This document shows, in pieces, positions 34,252 to 46,273 of a stretch of DNA of 64,000 nucleotides. Position numbers and translations under genes: made by a program. The stretch spans positions 72,898,001 through 72,962,000 of the forward strand of contig NC_091262.1 of NCBI RefSeq assembly GCF_042477335.2, read 5' to 3'. The DNA comes from Ovis canadensis. Its lineage: Eukaryota; Chordata; Mammalia; Artiodactyla; Bovidae. Position 1 is the stretch's first letter. Each line of letters opens with the position of its first letter. The notes beneath the pieces were generated by a model. That model made no database searches and was not told the DNA's origin. It saw only the letters and a program-made list of their open reading frames with translations.

Positions 34252-34456
34252 AGCTCCCCTCCGAATGGCGGGTCCACTGAAGAAGAAGCTGGGTGCCCTG
34301 GTCCCTTGGAGCAGCCTGACCTCTGTGCACCGAGGAGCAGCCCCTCTATCCAACTCCACCCGCTCACCCTCGGGAAGGTGACAGTGGTGATGCTGGGGGC
34401 CCCTGTGCACATGGAGTCTGCCCTGCTCAGGAGGAGGCACTGAGCCCTACACCAGC

Positions 34457-34462
34457 AATAAA
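34457..34462 (+). terminator. PolyA signal of serpin gene B (AATAAA)
   Basis: The canonical hexamer in CAGCAATAAAGCACC, about 206 bases after the stop. Pseudogene C has the matching signal at 46432-46437; gene A has lost it. Confidence 0.85.
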
Positions 34463-34479
34463 GCACCTTCCTGGGACTG

Positions 34480-36103
34480 GACTCTTTCCTGTGTGTCTCC
34501 CCTCTGATCTGCCTGACTCCACGCTCTGCTGCTGCCTGGGCCCCAGGGACAAGCCCCTCGGACATCCTACACACACTAGGCCCACCCTACTTCCAAGGCC
34601 CTCTGCTTCAGCCTCACCAGCCAGCCCAGGAGCCAGTCTTGTGCCTGTGACCAAGCCCACTGGACTACAGGCCCAGGACTGGAAGAGGCCTGGCTGCCCA
34701 AAGCCCACTTCCAGGGGCTCTGATTCCAGGTCCAAGTTCACGCCTCCCTCCCCAAGACTTGAGATGTCCCCTCATGCTCACTTGCAGAGGGCTCCAACGC
34801 TGACCTCTTCCGGCACAGCCCCTGGACCCTTCCCTCCTGCAGCTGAGCTGGGCCTTCCTTCCCCCAGGATCACCCCTCTGCCACCCAGCACCCCAACCTG
34901 GGAGACCAGCTACTTCCAGGTTTTCAGCTGAGCTCCGTCACCTCCTGACCAGTTCCACCTCCTCCCCTGACAGTGGATCCCCATCAGCAGGCAGAAGAGG
35001 TGTCCTGGAGTGAAAGAGCAGCAAGCACACACGTGCAGCAGGAGCAACACCCAGCCCTGCCTCCCCTCGCTGTGATCAGGGATTCTGTTGCCTCCAGGGA
35101 GAACATCTCTGGGCAATAATGACATCGTCCACAAATGAAGGGTTGAGGTCTCTCTGCCAGGCAGCCTGCTCAGACTGCTACCTGAAATAACCCATTTAGT
35201 CCTTGAGCTGATCACACGAGATACTTGCTGTTCCTCATCCTATTTTACCAATGAAGAAATAGAGGCTCTGTAATTCCCTAAAAAGGCCATACTGCTAGAG
35301 ATTATGGCAGGCAGGCTGTTATCCTAACCAGATGGATGTCAGAGGAACACTAAACCACAAAGCCATTTTGCTCATAAGGATTTTCAGCTATGGTCCTTGT
35401 GGGACTTAGGATATAACGGGGAATATAGGTGATAAACAAGGAGGCTGAGAGGGGAGGACCAAACTCAGGGGAAGTCAGAGTGGGCTTCCTGGAGGAAGGG
35501 ATCTCAGGTCTGCCAGTAGAGGAAAAATAGAAGGTTGAGGGTAAACAGAGTGGAGAATGTTTCCAGCGAGGGAAAAAAAGAAAAATGAGTGGGACAGTAT
35601 CAAGTAGGGAAAAAAACTGGACACAACTGAAGCAGGATGTGGAGGGGCTGCAGAGAGGTTGGGGCCACGATGGAGCCGCTGGAGAGCCAGGGCTCTGGCA
35701 CTCAGCAAGGATTCTGAGAAGTTTCCATAGAGTCCTAGGAAGCTTTAAAGGGATTTAAACAGAGGGTCGAGATGAGGAGAAATGACTGGTAGGAAAATGA
35801 CTCCAGCTGCTGTATAGAGAAGAGCTTCAGGGCCTGGACAGGATGCAGGCTGGGCTTTAAAGCAGATGTTGCAGGAAATGGGGCCAAAGTGGTCCAGGCT
35901 GTAGAGGGAGAGGAGGAATGAGTGGAGAACAGGGTTCACGTCCTTGATCTTGCCTGCTAGGAGCTTGGCTTATGACTCTTGCAAATGTGACGTCATAGCA
36001 GCTTCTTCATTTTGGCTAGAGTGCTTTTTAAATAGTAATGAATAATCTACTGAACTTTCCACTTTAATGTAGCGTGAACAGAAAAGTTAATAGGTACTCA
36101 GCC
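34480..36103. other. Intergenic DNA after gene B, no gene
   Basis: 34480-34920 matches 46455-46887 after pseudogene C. 35960-36103 matches 16045-16200 after gene A and, inverted, 54010-54155. The stretch between (34920-35960) has no counterpart in unit A. No coding exon was found. Confidence 0.55.
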
Positions 36104-36382
36104 GAGAAGGCAATGGCACCCCACTCCAGTACTCTTGCCTGGAAAATCCCATGGACAGAGGAGCCTGGTAGGCTGCAGTCCATGGGATCGCTAAGAGTCG
36201 GACACGACTGAGCAACTTCACTTTCACTTTTCACTTTCATGCGTTGGAGAAGGAAATGGCAACCCACTCCAGTATTCTTGCCTGAAAAATCCCAGGGATG
36301 GGGGAGCCTGGTGGGCTGCCGTCTATGGGGTCGTACAGAGTCGGACATAACTGAAGCGACTTAGCAGCAGCAGCAGCAGCAG
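36104..36382 (+). mobile_element. BOV-A2 SINE
   Basis: Two tandem Bov-A monomers joined by a short linker and ending in an AGC run. Confidence 0.9.
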
Positions 36383-37350
36383 AAAGAAGGCTTGCAAAAC
36401 TTTTGTAATTCAAAAGCCTTGTCCTTCCTGAGCTGGCTTGGTGGCAGGGATGGTAGCCGCCAAACAGAGTGCAGAGGCAGGAATTTTATGGGTTAAAAGG
36501 TGTGTGAGCAAGACTTAATTTTCTCCCAGCTTTGTTCATTCTGACTTTGTGTTTAATTGATTCATCCATTGCCTGCACTTAAACATATCCAGTCTCATTT
36601 TTCCTTGACTTCTCAGGATCTTTGATTCTTTCTCCTGATGTTCACTAAAGGGAGGGCGCAGCAGGGGCTACAATGAGATGCATGGTTTTATCCATTCATT
36701 TGTTTATTAACTCATTCATTCCCTTGAGTGCCCACTTCAGGCCACAGGTCTATTCAGTACTGATAAATAAAGCACAGTCCCGTCCTCAATGATTTTTTTG
36801 CGTGTTTTAGATTTTTATTACAGAAGAATTCAGATCTATACAAAAATAAAGAGGATGGCATAATGACCCCCCCACACACACACATATCAGCAGCTTCAGT
36901 CATTATCAGTATAGGGCCAGGGTCATTTTTCTCTACCTCTCAATCACTTTCCCCTTTTTTCTTGTTTCGAAGTAAATCCTACACATCCTTTACATTTTAA
37001 CTATAAGAATTTTAAAAGTCATATCCCAAATAGTACATCATACTTTGAAAATAAAATGTAATTCTTTAATGTTTTCAAATATCAAGTCTTTGCTTCCCTC
37101 AGTGGTTCCCAAATATTTGTGTGTTTTTTTTTAATTGGTTTCTTTCAATTAGAATCCAAACAATGGCTACACAGGGAGTTTAGTTACCCTACATCAAATT
37201 CTCTCTTTTTTCTCTCTGAAATTGAGATGATATTTAAATACCTAAAAGTTAATCATTTTAAAGTGTAAAATTCAATGGCAATTGGTACATTCTCAATTGC
37301 TGTGCAATCATCACCAAGTTTTACTTTCCAACTTTTAAAAAATCATCTCT

Positions 37351-37556
37351 AAATTCCCTGTGGGCTCATTGGTATAGAATTTACCTACAAGGCAGGAGAT
37401 GTGGGTTGGATCCCTGGGTCAGGAAGATCGCCTGGAGAAGGAAATGGCAACCCACTCTAGTATTCTTGCCTAGGAAATCCCATGGACAGAGGAGCCCCGA
37501 TGGGCTACAGTCCCTGGGGGTTGCCAAAAAGAGTCAGACACAACTAAATGACTAAA
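37351..37556 (+). mobile_element. Bov-tA SINE
   Basis: Plus-strand Bov-tA from head (ATTCCCTGTGGGCTCATTGG) to tail (AGTCAGACACAACTAAATG), inserted in the old L1; the matching site in unit A is empty. Confidence 0.85.
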
Positions 37557-38164
37557 GAAACAGTGAGACCCCATACCCGTTAAGCTCTCACTCTGCACTA
37601 CTGCCTTTCCCCAACACTAAGAAGTAGTTGCTAATATGCTTTCTCTGGCTCCAGATTTAATGTCTGCACATTTTCTATAAAGGGAATCATACCGTATGTG
37701 ATCTTTCGTCCCTGGCTTCATCCACGTAGCTTGATGCTTTCACGGTTCATCCACGGGGTGCGTGAGTCAGTCCTTCATTCCTTTTCATGGCTGAATTCCA
37801 CTGGCTGAATTCGGTCCATTGTCTGAAGATATCATACTGTGTTTATCCATTTGTCAGTTGCTGGTCATTTGTCTGTTTCAGGTTTCGAGGGGTCATGCTA
37901 CTGCAAACATTCAGGTACAGGCTGTCATGTGAAAATGCATTTTCATTTTTCTTGGGTGTGTACATGGGAGTGGAGTTGCTGGGTCATATGGTAACTCTAC
38001 CTTTCATTCTTTGAGGAACCACCAAGCTGATTTCCACAGCAGCTGCACCGTTTTATTTTCGCCAGCAGTGTATGAGGGTTCTAACTACTCCGTATTCTTG
38101 ACAACACTGGTTGTTTATTTATCATTATTATTGGTATTATATATTATTAAAGCACATGTAACCT

Positions 38165-38374
38165 GAAGCAATGGCACCCACTCCAGTACTCTTGCCTGGA
38201 AAATCCCACGGATGGAGGAGCCTGGTGGGCTGCAGTCCATGGGGTCGCTAAGAGTCGGACACGACTGAGCGACTTCACTTGCACTTTTCACTTTCACACA
38301 TTGGAGAAGGAAATGGCAACCCACTCCAATGTTCTTGCCTGGAGAATCCCAGCAACTTAGCAGCAGTAGCAGCA
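38165..38374 (+). mobile_element. BOV-A2 SINE, second monomer shortened
   Basis: Two monomers linked by CACTTTTCACTTTCA, the second cut short; the tail is AGCAGTAGCAGC. Confidence 0.85.
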
Positions 38375-38489
38375 TATACTATTATCATTATCATCATTAT
38401 TCTAGTAGATATCAGGTGGTATCTCATTGTGCTTTTTACTTACATTTCTCTATGTATGAATGATGGTCAGATTTGTTTCTGACCAGGTG

Positions 38490-38679
38490 GCCTCCCTGGT
38501 GTCTCCAGTAAAAAGAACCCTCCTGCCAATGCAGGAGATGCAAGAGACACAGGTTTGATTCTTGGGTTGGGAAGATTCTCTGGAGGAGGAAATGGCAACC
38601 CACTCCAGTATTCTTGCCTGGGAAATTCTACAGACAGAGGAGCCTGGTGGGCTAGAATCCTTGGGGTCGGACACAACTG

Positions 38680-38712
<33 letters not shown>
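38490..38712 (+). mobile_element. Bov-tA SINE with (AC)n tail
   Basis: Plus-strand SINE ending in an AC dinucleotide run at about 38683-38712. The tail is a likely polymorphic microsatellite. Confidence 0.88.
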
Positions 38713-38717
<5 letters not shown>

Positions 38718-39123
38718 GATTTTGTTCAGTCCTTACCAGCCATTTGTGTATCTTCTTTGGAAATGATATTCAAGTCCTCTGTTTAATTTTTCATTGGATT
38801 GTCTTATTGTTGAGTTGTAAGTATTCTTTAAGTATTCTAGATACAATTTTCCCATCAGGTATTTGATTTGTAAATATTTTCTCTCATTTTGTAATTTGTC
38901 TTTTTGCTCTCTTGATAGTGTCTTTTGATGCAAAAAAATTCTAATTTTGGAAAAGTTCAATTTATCTCCTTTTTTGTTGGTGCTCATGATTTTTGGTGTC
39001 AGATTTTAGAATCTGTTGCCAAATCCAAGGATGTTAATTTTGCTTTTCTCTGATATTTATGGGTTTAGTTGTTAGTTTGAACTATTTTGAGTAAAGTTTT
39101 AAAAAATATACATTTCTTTATTT

Positions 39124-39238
39124 AGCTGCACAGAGTCTTAGCTGCCGCACGTGAGAGCTAGTTCCCTGACCAGGGATTGAACCTGAGCCCCCTGCATTGG
39201 GGTGTGAAGCTCTAGCCATTGAACCACCAGGGAAATCT
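39124..39238 (-). mobile_element. CHR-type tRNA SINE
   Basis: In reverse complement it has the CHR-type head (TTTCCCTGGTGGTTCAATGG) and lacks the Bov-A body. Confidence 0.7.
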
Positions 39239-39449
39239 TTGAGCTAAGTTTTATACATGGTTTGAGATAGAAGTCCACCTGACCCACTCTGTTACAAAGA
39301 ATAAAGCACAATATGTATTTTAACTGCCAGTTTACTCATTAGTGCCCGTTACTACACTCAAAACTCTTTGAGAGTGGGGACTCTGACACTTTTGTACAGG
39401 AATATATTCTCAATAAGATTACAGGAGTTAAGCCTGAATATACATTGAA

Positions 39450-39566
39450 AGGACTGATGCTGAGCAAACTTTGGGAGTTGGTGATGGACAGGGAAGCCTG
39501 GCATGCTACAGCCCATGGGATCACAAAGAGTCGGATGTGACTTAGCAACTGAACAACAACAACAGG
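39450..39566 (+). mobile_element. Short BovB 3' end
   Basis: Matches the last bases of BovB, ending GAACAACAACAACA. It lies in the flank that corresponds to 18430-18460 in unit A, where it is absent. Confidence 0.75.
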
Positions 39567-39614
39567 GGTTAACACAAAGTGGGCACTCAGTAAATGCTTA
39601 GTGAGTGAGTAAGT

Positions 39615-42600
39615 ACTGCATTTTGGACTCTTTTGTTGACCATGATGGCTACTCCATTTCTTCTGAGGGATTCCTGCCCGCAGTAGTAGATATAATGGTC
39701 ATCTGAGTTAAATTCACCCATTCCAGTCCATTTTAGTTCGCTGATTCCTAGAATGTCAACGTTCACCCTTGCCATCTCTTGTTTGACCACTTCCAATTTG
39801 CCTTGATTCATGGACCTCACATTCCAGGTTCCTATGCAATATTGCTCTTTACAGCATCGGATCTTGCTTCTATCACCAGTCACATCCACAACTGGGTATT
39901 GTTTTTGCTTTGGCTCCATCCCTACATTCTTTCTGGAGTTATTTCTCCACTTATCTCCAGTAGCATATTGGGCACCTAATGACCTGGGGAGTTCCTCTTT
40001 CAGTATTCTATCATTTTGCCTTTTCATACTGTTCATGGGGTTCTCAAGGCAAGCATACTGAAGTGGCTTGCCACTCCCTTCTCCAGTGGACCACATGCTG
40101 TCAGACCTCTCCACCATGACCTGCCCGTGTTGTGTTGCCCTGCAGGCATGGCTTGGTTTCATTGAGTTAGACAAGGCTGTGGTCCTAGTGTGATTAGATT
40201 GACTAGTGTTCTGTGAGTATGGTTTCAATGTGTCTGACCTCTGATGCCCTCTTGCAACACCTACCATCTTACTAGGGTTTCTAATATCACTGTTATCCAA
40301 GTCTATGCCCCAACCAGTAACGCTGAAGAAACTGAAGTTGAACGGTTTTATGAAGACGTACAAGACCTTTTAGAACTAACACCCAAAAAAGATGTCCTTT
40401 TCATTATAGGGCACTGGAATGCAAAAGTAGGAAGTCAAGAAACACCTGGAGTAACAGGAGAATTTGCCCCTGGAATGTGGAATGAAGCAGGGCAAAGACT
40501 AATAGAGTTTTGCCAAGAAAATGCACTGGTCATAGCAAACACCCTCTTCCAACAACACAAGAGAAGACTCTACACATGGACATGACCAGATGGTCAACAC
40601 CAAAATCAGATTGATTCTATTCTTTGCAGCCAAAGATGGAGAAGCTCTATCCAGTCAACAAAAACAAGACCAGGAGCTGACTGTGGCTCAGATCATGAAC
40701 TCCTTATTACCAAATTCAGACTGAAATTGAGGTAGGGAAAACCACTAGACCATTCAGGTATGACCTAAATCAAATCCCTTATGATTATACAGTTGAAGTG
40801 AGAAATAGATTTAAAGGCCTAGATCTGATAGATAGAGTGCCTGATGAACTATGGACTGAAGTTCCTGACATTGTAGAGGAGACAGGGATCAAGACCATCC
40901 CCATGGAAACGAAATGCAAAAAAGCAAAATGGCTGTCTGTGGAGGCCTTACAAATAGCTGTGAAAAGAAAAGAAGCGAAAAGCAAAGGAGAAAAGGAAAG
41001 CTATAAGCATCTGAATGCAGAGTTCCAGAGAATAGCAAGAAGAGATAAGAAAGCCTTCTTCAGTGATCAATGCAAAGAAATAGAGGAAAACAACAGAATG
41101 GGAAAGACTAGAGATCTCGTCAAGAAAATTAGAGATACCAAGGGAACATTTCATGCAAAGATGGGCTCGATCAAGGACAGAAATGGTATGGACCTAACAG
41201 AAGCAGAAGATATTAAGACGAGGAGGCAAGAATACACAGAAGAACTGTACAAAATAGATCTTCACGACCCAGATAATCATGATGATGTGATCACTAATCT
41301 AGAGCCAGACATCTTGGAATGTGCAGTCAAGTGGGCCTTAGAAAGTATCACTACAAACAAAGCTAGTGGAGGTGAAGGCATTCCAGTTGAGCTGTTTCAA
41401 ATCCTGAAAGGTGATGCTGTGAAAGTGCTGCACTCAATATGCCAGCAAATATGGAAAACTCAGCAGTGGCCTCAGGACTGGAAAAGGTCAGTTTTCATTC
41501 CAATCCCAAAGAAAGACAATACCAAAGAATGGTCAAACTACCGCACAATTGCACTCATCTCACATACTAGTAAAGTAATGCTCAAAATTCTCCAAGTCAG
41601 ACTTCAGCAGTACGTGAACTGTGAACTTCCAGATGTTCAAGCTGGTTTTAGAAAAGGCAGAGGAACCAGAGATCAAATTGCCATCATCCGCTGGATCATG
41701 GAAAAAGCAAGAGAGTTCCAGAAAAACATCTATTTCTTCTTTCTTGACTATGCCAAAGCCTTTGACTGTGTGGATCACAATCAACTGTGGAAAATTCTGA
41801 AAGAGATGGGAATACCAGACCACCTAACCTGCCTCTTGAGGAATCTGTATGCAGGTCAGGAAGCAACAGTTAGAACTGGACATGGAACAACAGACTGGTT
41901 CCAAATAGGAAAAGGAGTACGTCAAGGCTGTCTATTGTCACCCTGCTTTTTTAACTTATATGCAGAGTACATCATGAGAAACGCTGGACTGGAAGAAACA
42001 AAAGCTGGAATCAAGATTGCCAGGAGAAATATCAATAACCTCAGATATGCAGATGACACCACCCTTATGGCAGAAAGTGAAGAGGAGCTAAAAAGCCTCT
42101 TGATGAAAGTGAAAGAGGAGAGTGAAAAAGTTGGCTCAAAGCTCAACATTCAGAAAAAGAAGATCCTGGAATCCGGTCCCATCACTTCATGGGAAATAGA
42201 TGGGCAAACAGTGGAAACAGTGTCAGACTTCATTTTCTGGGGCTCCAAAATCACTGCAGATGGTGACTGCAGCCATGAAATTAAAAGATGCTTACTCCTT
42301 GGAAGAAAAGTTATGACCAATCTAGACAGTATATTCAAAAGCAGAGACATTACTTTGCCAACTAAAGTCCGTCTGGTCAACGCTATGGTTTTCCCTGTGG
42401 TCATGTATGGATGTTAGAGTTGGACTGTGAAGAAGGCTGAGCGCCGAAGAATTGATGCATTTGAACTGTGGTGTTGGAGAAGACTCTTGAGAGTCCCTTG
42501 GACTGCAAGGAGATCCAACCAGTCCATTCTGAAGGAGATCAACCCTGGGATTTCTTTGGAAGGAATGATGCTAAAGCTGAAGCTCTAGTACTTTGGCCAC

Positions 42601-42830
42601 CTCATGCGAAGAGTTAACTCATTGGAAAAGACTCTGATGCTGGGAGGGATCGGGGGCAGGAGAAGAAGGGGATGACAGAGGATGAGATGGCTGGATGGCA
42701 TCACGGACTCGATGGACATGAGTCTGAGTGAACTTCGGGAGATGGTGATGGACAGGGAGGCCTGGTGTGCTGCGATTCATGGGGTCTCAAAGAGTCCGAC
42801 ATGACTGAGCGATTGAACTGAACTGAACTG
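39615..42830 (+). mobile_element. Young BovB LINE with 5' inversion and target-site duplication
   Basis: AGTGAGTAAGT at 39604-39614 and 42831-42841 is the target duplication. The body runs on the plus strand from about 40282 to the GAACT-rich 3' end at 42830. The first 667 bases are the element's 5' part in minus orientation, a twin-priming inversion, with roughly 75 bases of element lost between the two parts. It interrupts the flank of unit B close to the junction with unit C and is the best-preserved BovB in the window. Confidence 0.93.
40798..42417 (+). pseudogene. BovB reverse transcriptase, long open frame of 539 codons
   Basis: RTE-type reverse transcriptase that would copy BovB RNA at the target site. 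Visible blocks run in order: KKAKWLSVEALQIAVKRKEA, ASGGEGIPVELFQ, WSNYRTIALISHTSK, FLDYAKAFDCVDH, GVRQGCLLSPCFFNLYAEY, RYADDTTLMAES with the catalytic Asp pair, then GSKITADGDCSHEI. It ends at a TAG where other copies read Glu (YGCES), so the C-terminal domain is cut off. The endonuclease lies partly upstream (40244-40585) in another frame and partly in the inverted segment; its GDWN motif reads GHWN. It is inactive as an autonomous element. Confidence 0.85.
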
Positions 42831-42841
42831 AGTGAGTAAGT

Positions 42842-42945
42842 GTTGGCTTAAAGCTCAACATTCAGAAAACTAAGATCATGGCATCTGGTCCCATCACTTC
42901 ATGGCAAATAGATGGGCAAACAGTGGCTGACTTTATTTTAATTTG
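42842..42945 (+). mobile_element. Small BovB fragment at the junction of units B and C
   Basis: About 100 bases of BovB reverse-transcriptase sequence lie between the target duplication of the young BovB and serpin intron 3 sequence. It marks the breakpoint where exons 1-3 of pseudogene C are missing. Confidence 0.75.
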
Positions 42946-43346
42946 GGGGGCTCAGTGAATAGCTGTAAATGGACAGAATATTCATCAGACACCTTGATTA
43001 CAGCACTGAGGCGACATGGATCTACACACACCTGGCCCATGGAGGACGTTCAGTAAGTCCTTGCCCAGCCCCGCCATTCCCTGCAGCCCACCCTCAGGCT
43101 GCCCTCATGCTGTGGAGCAGCCTCCCTTGCTTCCCTCTTTCCTACAAGTACATCTTCCTGCCTCCTGCCCTCCTCTTCACCCAGCCAGCTTAGTCCTCTC
43201 CTTATGATCCAGGCTGGATGCCACCTCCTGCAGGAAGCCTTCCTGGTGCCCGTGAAGCAGCCCCACCAGCATAGTCTTCCAGCAGCTATGGATCCCTATC
43301 AGAGTGAAGGTGTCTCCATGCCCTGCAGGCTTGAGGAGCAGGGCTC

Positions 43347-44160
43347 TTACGGAATTCAGGTTTGGGCTACTGGCCACCAAGAATCCAGTACTGGAGAGAC
43401 AAGTGTTGGTTGGAGAAGGAAAGCTTGCTTTATTCAAGAGTCTGGCAACATGGGGAGAAGTTGGATTCATTTCCTAGAACCAATTCCTAAGACTCTGGTT
43501 GACCATGAAAGTTTTTAAAGGGAAAAAGGGGATGTAATCTCAGTTAACCATCGAGGTAAAGGGTCAGATTCTTCATCTCCCACTGAGTACACACCTGTGG
43601 ACTCCTTGTGACCTTTTTTAGACACTGTCTTGTTCACAGCATCTGCTCCCCAGATACCAAAGGGGAATCTGGGGAAAGGGTCTAGTCACCTGATAATTCC
43701 TTATTCTTCATTTCTACTTCTTTAATCAAAGAAAAGAATCCACAGATTAGTTAAGGCACTGTGTGATCAAAAGCTTTTGAAAGGGGTGCTTAGACCAGAT
43801 ATTAGTTAAGTATGAGGGCACCTGGTGAAAAGTTTTAAGCTATAGTTTTGGAGTTCTCTGGTGGTACAGTGATTAGGAATCCGCCTGTCAATGCAGGGGG
43901 CACAGGTTTGATCCCTGGTCTGGGAAGATCTCACATGCCATGGAGAAACTAAGCCTGTGCTCCATAACAGGAGAAGCCGCTGCTGGAGAAGCCCTCATGC
44001 CGCAAAAAGAGTAGCCCCCACTCGCCGCAACTAGAGAAGGCCGGTGGGTAGCGATGAAGACCCAGAGCAACCAGAAAGAATTCATATGCGTAGCTTTGCT
44101 ACAGAGAAAGACAAAAAGGTTGCTGTCAGCCACCTGCTTCCTGCAAAGAGGGGCTTAAGG
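43347..44160 (-). mobile_element. LTR-like insertion in intron 3 of pseudogene C (endogenous retrovirus fossil)
   Basis: This block is missing from intron 3 of gene B, and GGGCTC occurs at both edges. A motif that reads GAATAAAG in reverse complement suggests a minus-strand LTR. A CHR SINE interrupts it at 43853-44083. No internal region was recognised; family and edges are uncertain. Confidence 0.35.
43853..44083 (+). mobile_element. CHR-type tRNA SINE
   Basis: Head GTTCTCTGGTGGTACAGTG followed by the longer CHR body with GCCGCTGCTGGAGAAGCC. It lies inside the LTR-like block. Confidence 0.75.
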
Positions 44161-44418
44161 GGCTCACAAGGTCAGGCCCAGGAACCTCCACAGCCCAGCC
44201 CTGGCGCACTACCTGGCATGTGAGACAGCTGCAGATGCGAATGGATAATTAGTGAATTAAGGAGGGTTAGCCTGAGGGGTCTAGAAGCTGAGGAAGGGGC
44301 ACTCATCACAGGGAGAAGCGAATGGAGGAGAGAAAACCAGACCTGCTGTGAGGTGGCAGAAAGGCAGGCAGGCCCCGAGTCAAGCGAACAAACGTTCAAG
44401 TTTTTTCTCACTTCCTAG

Positions 44419-44571
44419 GCATAGATTTGTGACCTCCATCTGCCAAAATTCTCCATCTCCAGGGACTATCACCCGGACGACATCCTTCCCCAGCTGGGTG
44501 CAACGAAAGTCTTCACCCGCAAGGCTGACCTGGCAGGATTGACAGGGGCCCAGAACTGGGCAGTTTCGCAG
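44419..44571 (+). pseudogene. Pseudogene C exon 4
   Basis: Flanked by intact CTTCCTAG and GTAGGT splice sites. After its early insertion the original frame reads LHLPKFSISRDYHPDDILPQ and, further on, DLAGLTGAQNWAVSQ, clearly serpin helix and strand sequence. Confidence 0.9.
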
Positions 44572-44843
44572 GTAGGTCTTTAAACTTCCGACAATTCGTC
44601 CTCTGCATCAAAGCTTGAAATGTGGAAGGTCAGGCAGATTTTGGATAATCTTGAATTTGCAAAATAACTGCATGTCTCATTATAAAATCACCCTCACTCT
44701 AAAATCCTCAAGCCAAGGACAGCTGTGGTCCAACAGTGCTGGGGACTGGTCCCCATTTTCCCTAAATGTAATGTGACCCAGAAAGCAGTCACTGGAAGGA
44801 CTCTGCTGTGGGGTCAGCAGTGAATCCCCACCCTCCAAAGGGA

Positions 44844-45046
44844 GGTTCCCCTGGTGGCCCAGAGGGCAAAGAAACTATCTGCAATGAGAGACCCAGGTTG
44901 GATCCCTGGGTTGGGAAGATCGCCTAGAGAAGGGAATGGCCACCCATTCCACTATTCTGGCTGGGAAATCCCAGGGACAGAGGAGTCTGGCGAGCTATAG
45001 TCCATGGGGTTCCAGAGAGTCAGACACCACTGAGCGACTAACACTG
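44844..45046 (+). mobile_element. Bov-tA SINE in pseudogene C intron 4
   Basis: Plus-strand Bov-tA from head (TTCCCCTGGTGGCCCAGAGG) to CACCACTGAGCGACTAAC. It is not found in intron 4 of A or B. Confidence 0.88.
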
Positions 45047-45263
45047 TTTCAACTTTCATGCTCCAATTATAGTCCATGGCAGCAAATAACTAAAGTCCTC
45101 TACCCTTGAATCCTGTCATTTTTAAAAGGAACATGATACTTCTTGGCTCATGTGCAGAGCCCAGCAGTGACTAACAATGGCTCAGGGCTATTGCGATGAA
45201 AATGCACTATGAGCAACTAGAGAAGAACACCAGGGGTCCTGGTACTGCGGTCCTAGAAGCAGA

Positions 45264-45479
45264 GAAAGTGAAAGAAAGTGAAACTGCTCAGTCGTGTCCG
45301 ACTCTTTGCGACCCCGTGGACTGTAACCCACCAGGCCCCTCCATCCATGGGAGTCTCCAGGCAAGAATACTGGAGTGGCTTGCCATTTCCTTCTCCAGGG
45401 GATCTTTGTGACCCAGGGATCGAACCCAGGTCTCCTGCATTGCAGGCAGACGTGTTAACCTCTGAGCCACAGAGAAGCT
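45264..45479 (-). mobile_element. Bov-tA SINE in pseudogene C intron 4
   Basis: Reverse-orientation Bov-tA, its head at the right (CTCTGAGCCACAGAGAAGC). It is a second insertion in this intron, absent from genes A and B. Confidence 0.9.
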
Positions 45480-46088
45480 AGAGTGAATCCAGGAGTCGGG
45501 GCGGGGGGGGTGGGGGGGGCGGTTGGGGAGCGGCGGGTCGGTGATTGGGCAGCCCTGCAGTCTCCCCCACACCCCACCTGCCAGAGGACCTGGTAAAGGA
45601 GTCACAAGGGCTATGGGGCCTTATGGTCCGGGGCTGGGAAGCCAATCCGAGGCAAGGTAGCTGAGGGGTCAGGGACACGTCAGCAGGGGCAAGAGAGGAG
45701 CAGAAAGCAGTGCCGCTCATCTGCTGCTTCGACCTGGCTGGACTGTGGACAGTTGCTGAAATAAAAGTGCCTTGACATGGTCCCTCCCCCTGCACTAGGG
45801 GGTGTTTGGGGGACAGCAGAGTCTCTGGACTCAGACACAGAGGAATCCAGATCAGGGAGCCCCTGCGCTTTACTTCTCTGACCCAGGGCCCAGGACTTAC
45901 TGCCTTTGACTGCGCTTTGCACAGCCATGGGTCACGTCTATGTGAACCAGCGAAGAGGTCTGCTGGGTGGACAAACTGACAGGCCAGCGGCAGAAGGTGG
46001 ATGAAAGTCTGTTCCCTTAGAGGCGCTAGGCGACTGCTCACCTCCGCCCAGCCCATCTCCGGTGGGTACTGCTCTGGTGTCCCGACAG

Positions 46089-46273
46089 GTGGACGTGGGG
46101 GAGCTGGGCACAGAAGCAGCTGCTGCCACAGAAGTAAAGTTAACCTGTTCTCTGGATTCATATGCCCAATGACCATGGTGCATTTAAACAGGCCATTTCT
46201 TTTTTCCATACTCGGCAAAGATTCTCAGAGCATCATCTTTTTGGACAAAGTCATCAACCCCAGTGAAGCCTAG
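46089..46273 (+). pseudogene. Pseudogene C exon 5
   Basis: Acceptor GTCCCGACAG is intact. VDVGELGTEAAAATEV marks the hinge; NRPFLFSILGKDSQSIIFL and NPSEA mark the end. The two parts lie in different frames. Confidence 0.9.

Larger units (their letters stand above)
36780..39300 (-). mobile_element. Old L1 (L1M-type) 3' half, unit B copy
   Basis: Counterpart of 16270-18330. Remnants of the ORF2 C-terminus and 3' UTR are recognisable in reverse complement. Four younger SINEs split it. Confidence 0.7.

Noticed and set aside
43347-44160. Provirus with internal genes in pseudogene C intron 3
   Set aside because: The block is only of LTR size plus a CHR SINE; no gag, pol or env-like sequence was seen.
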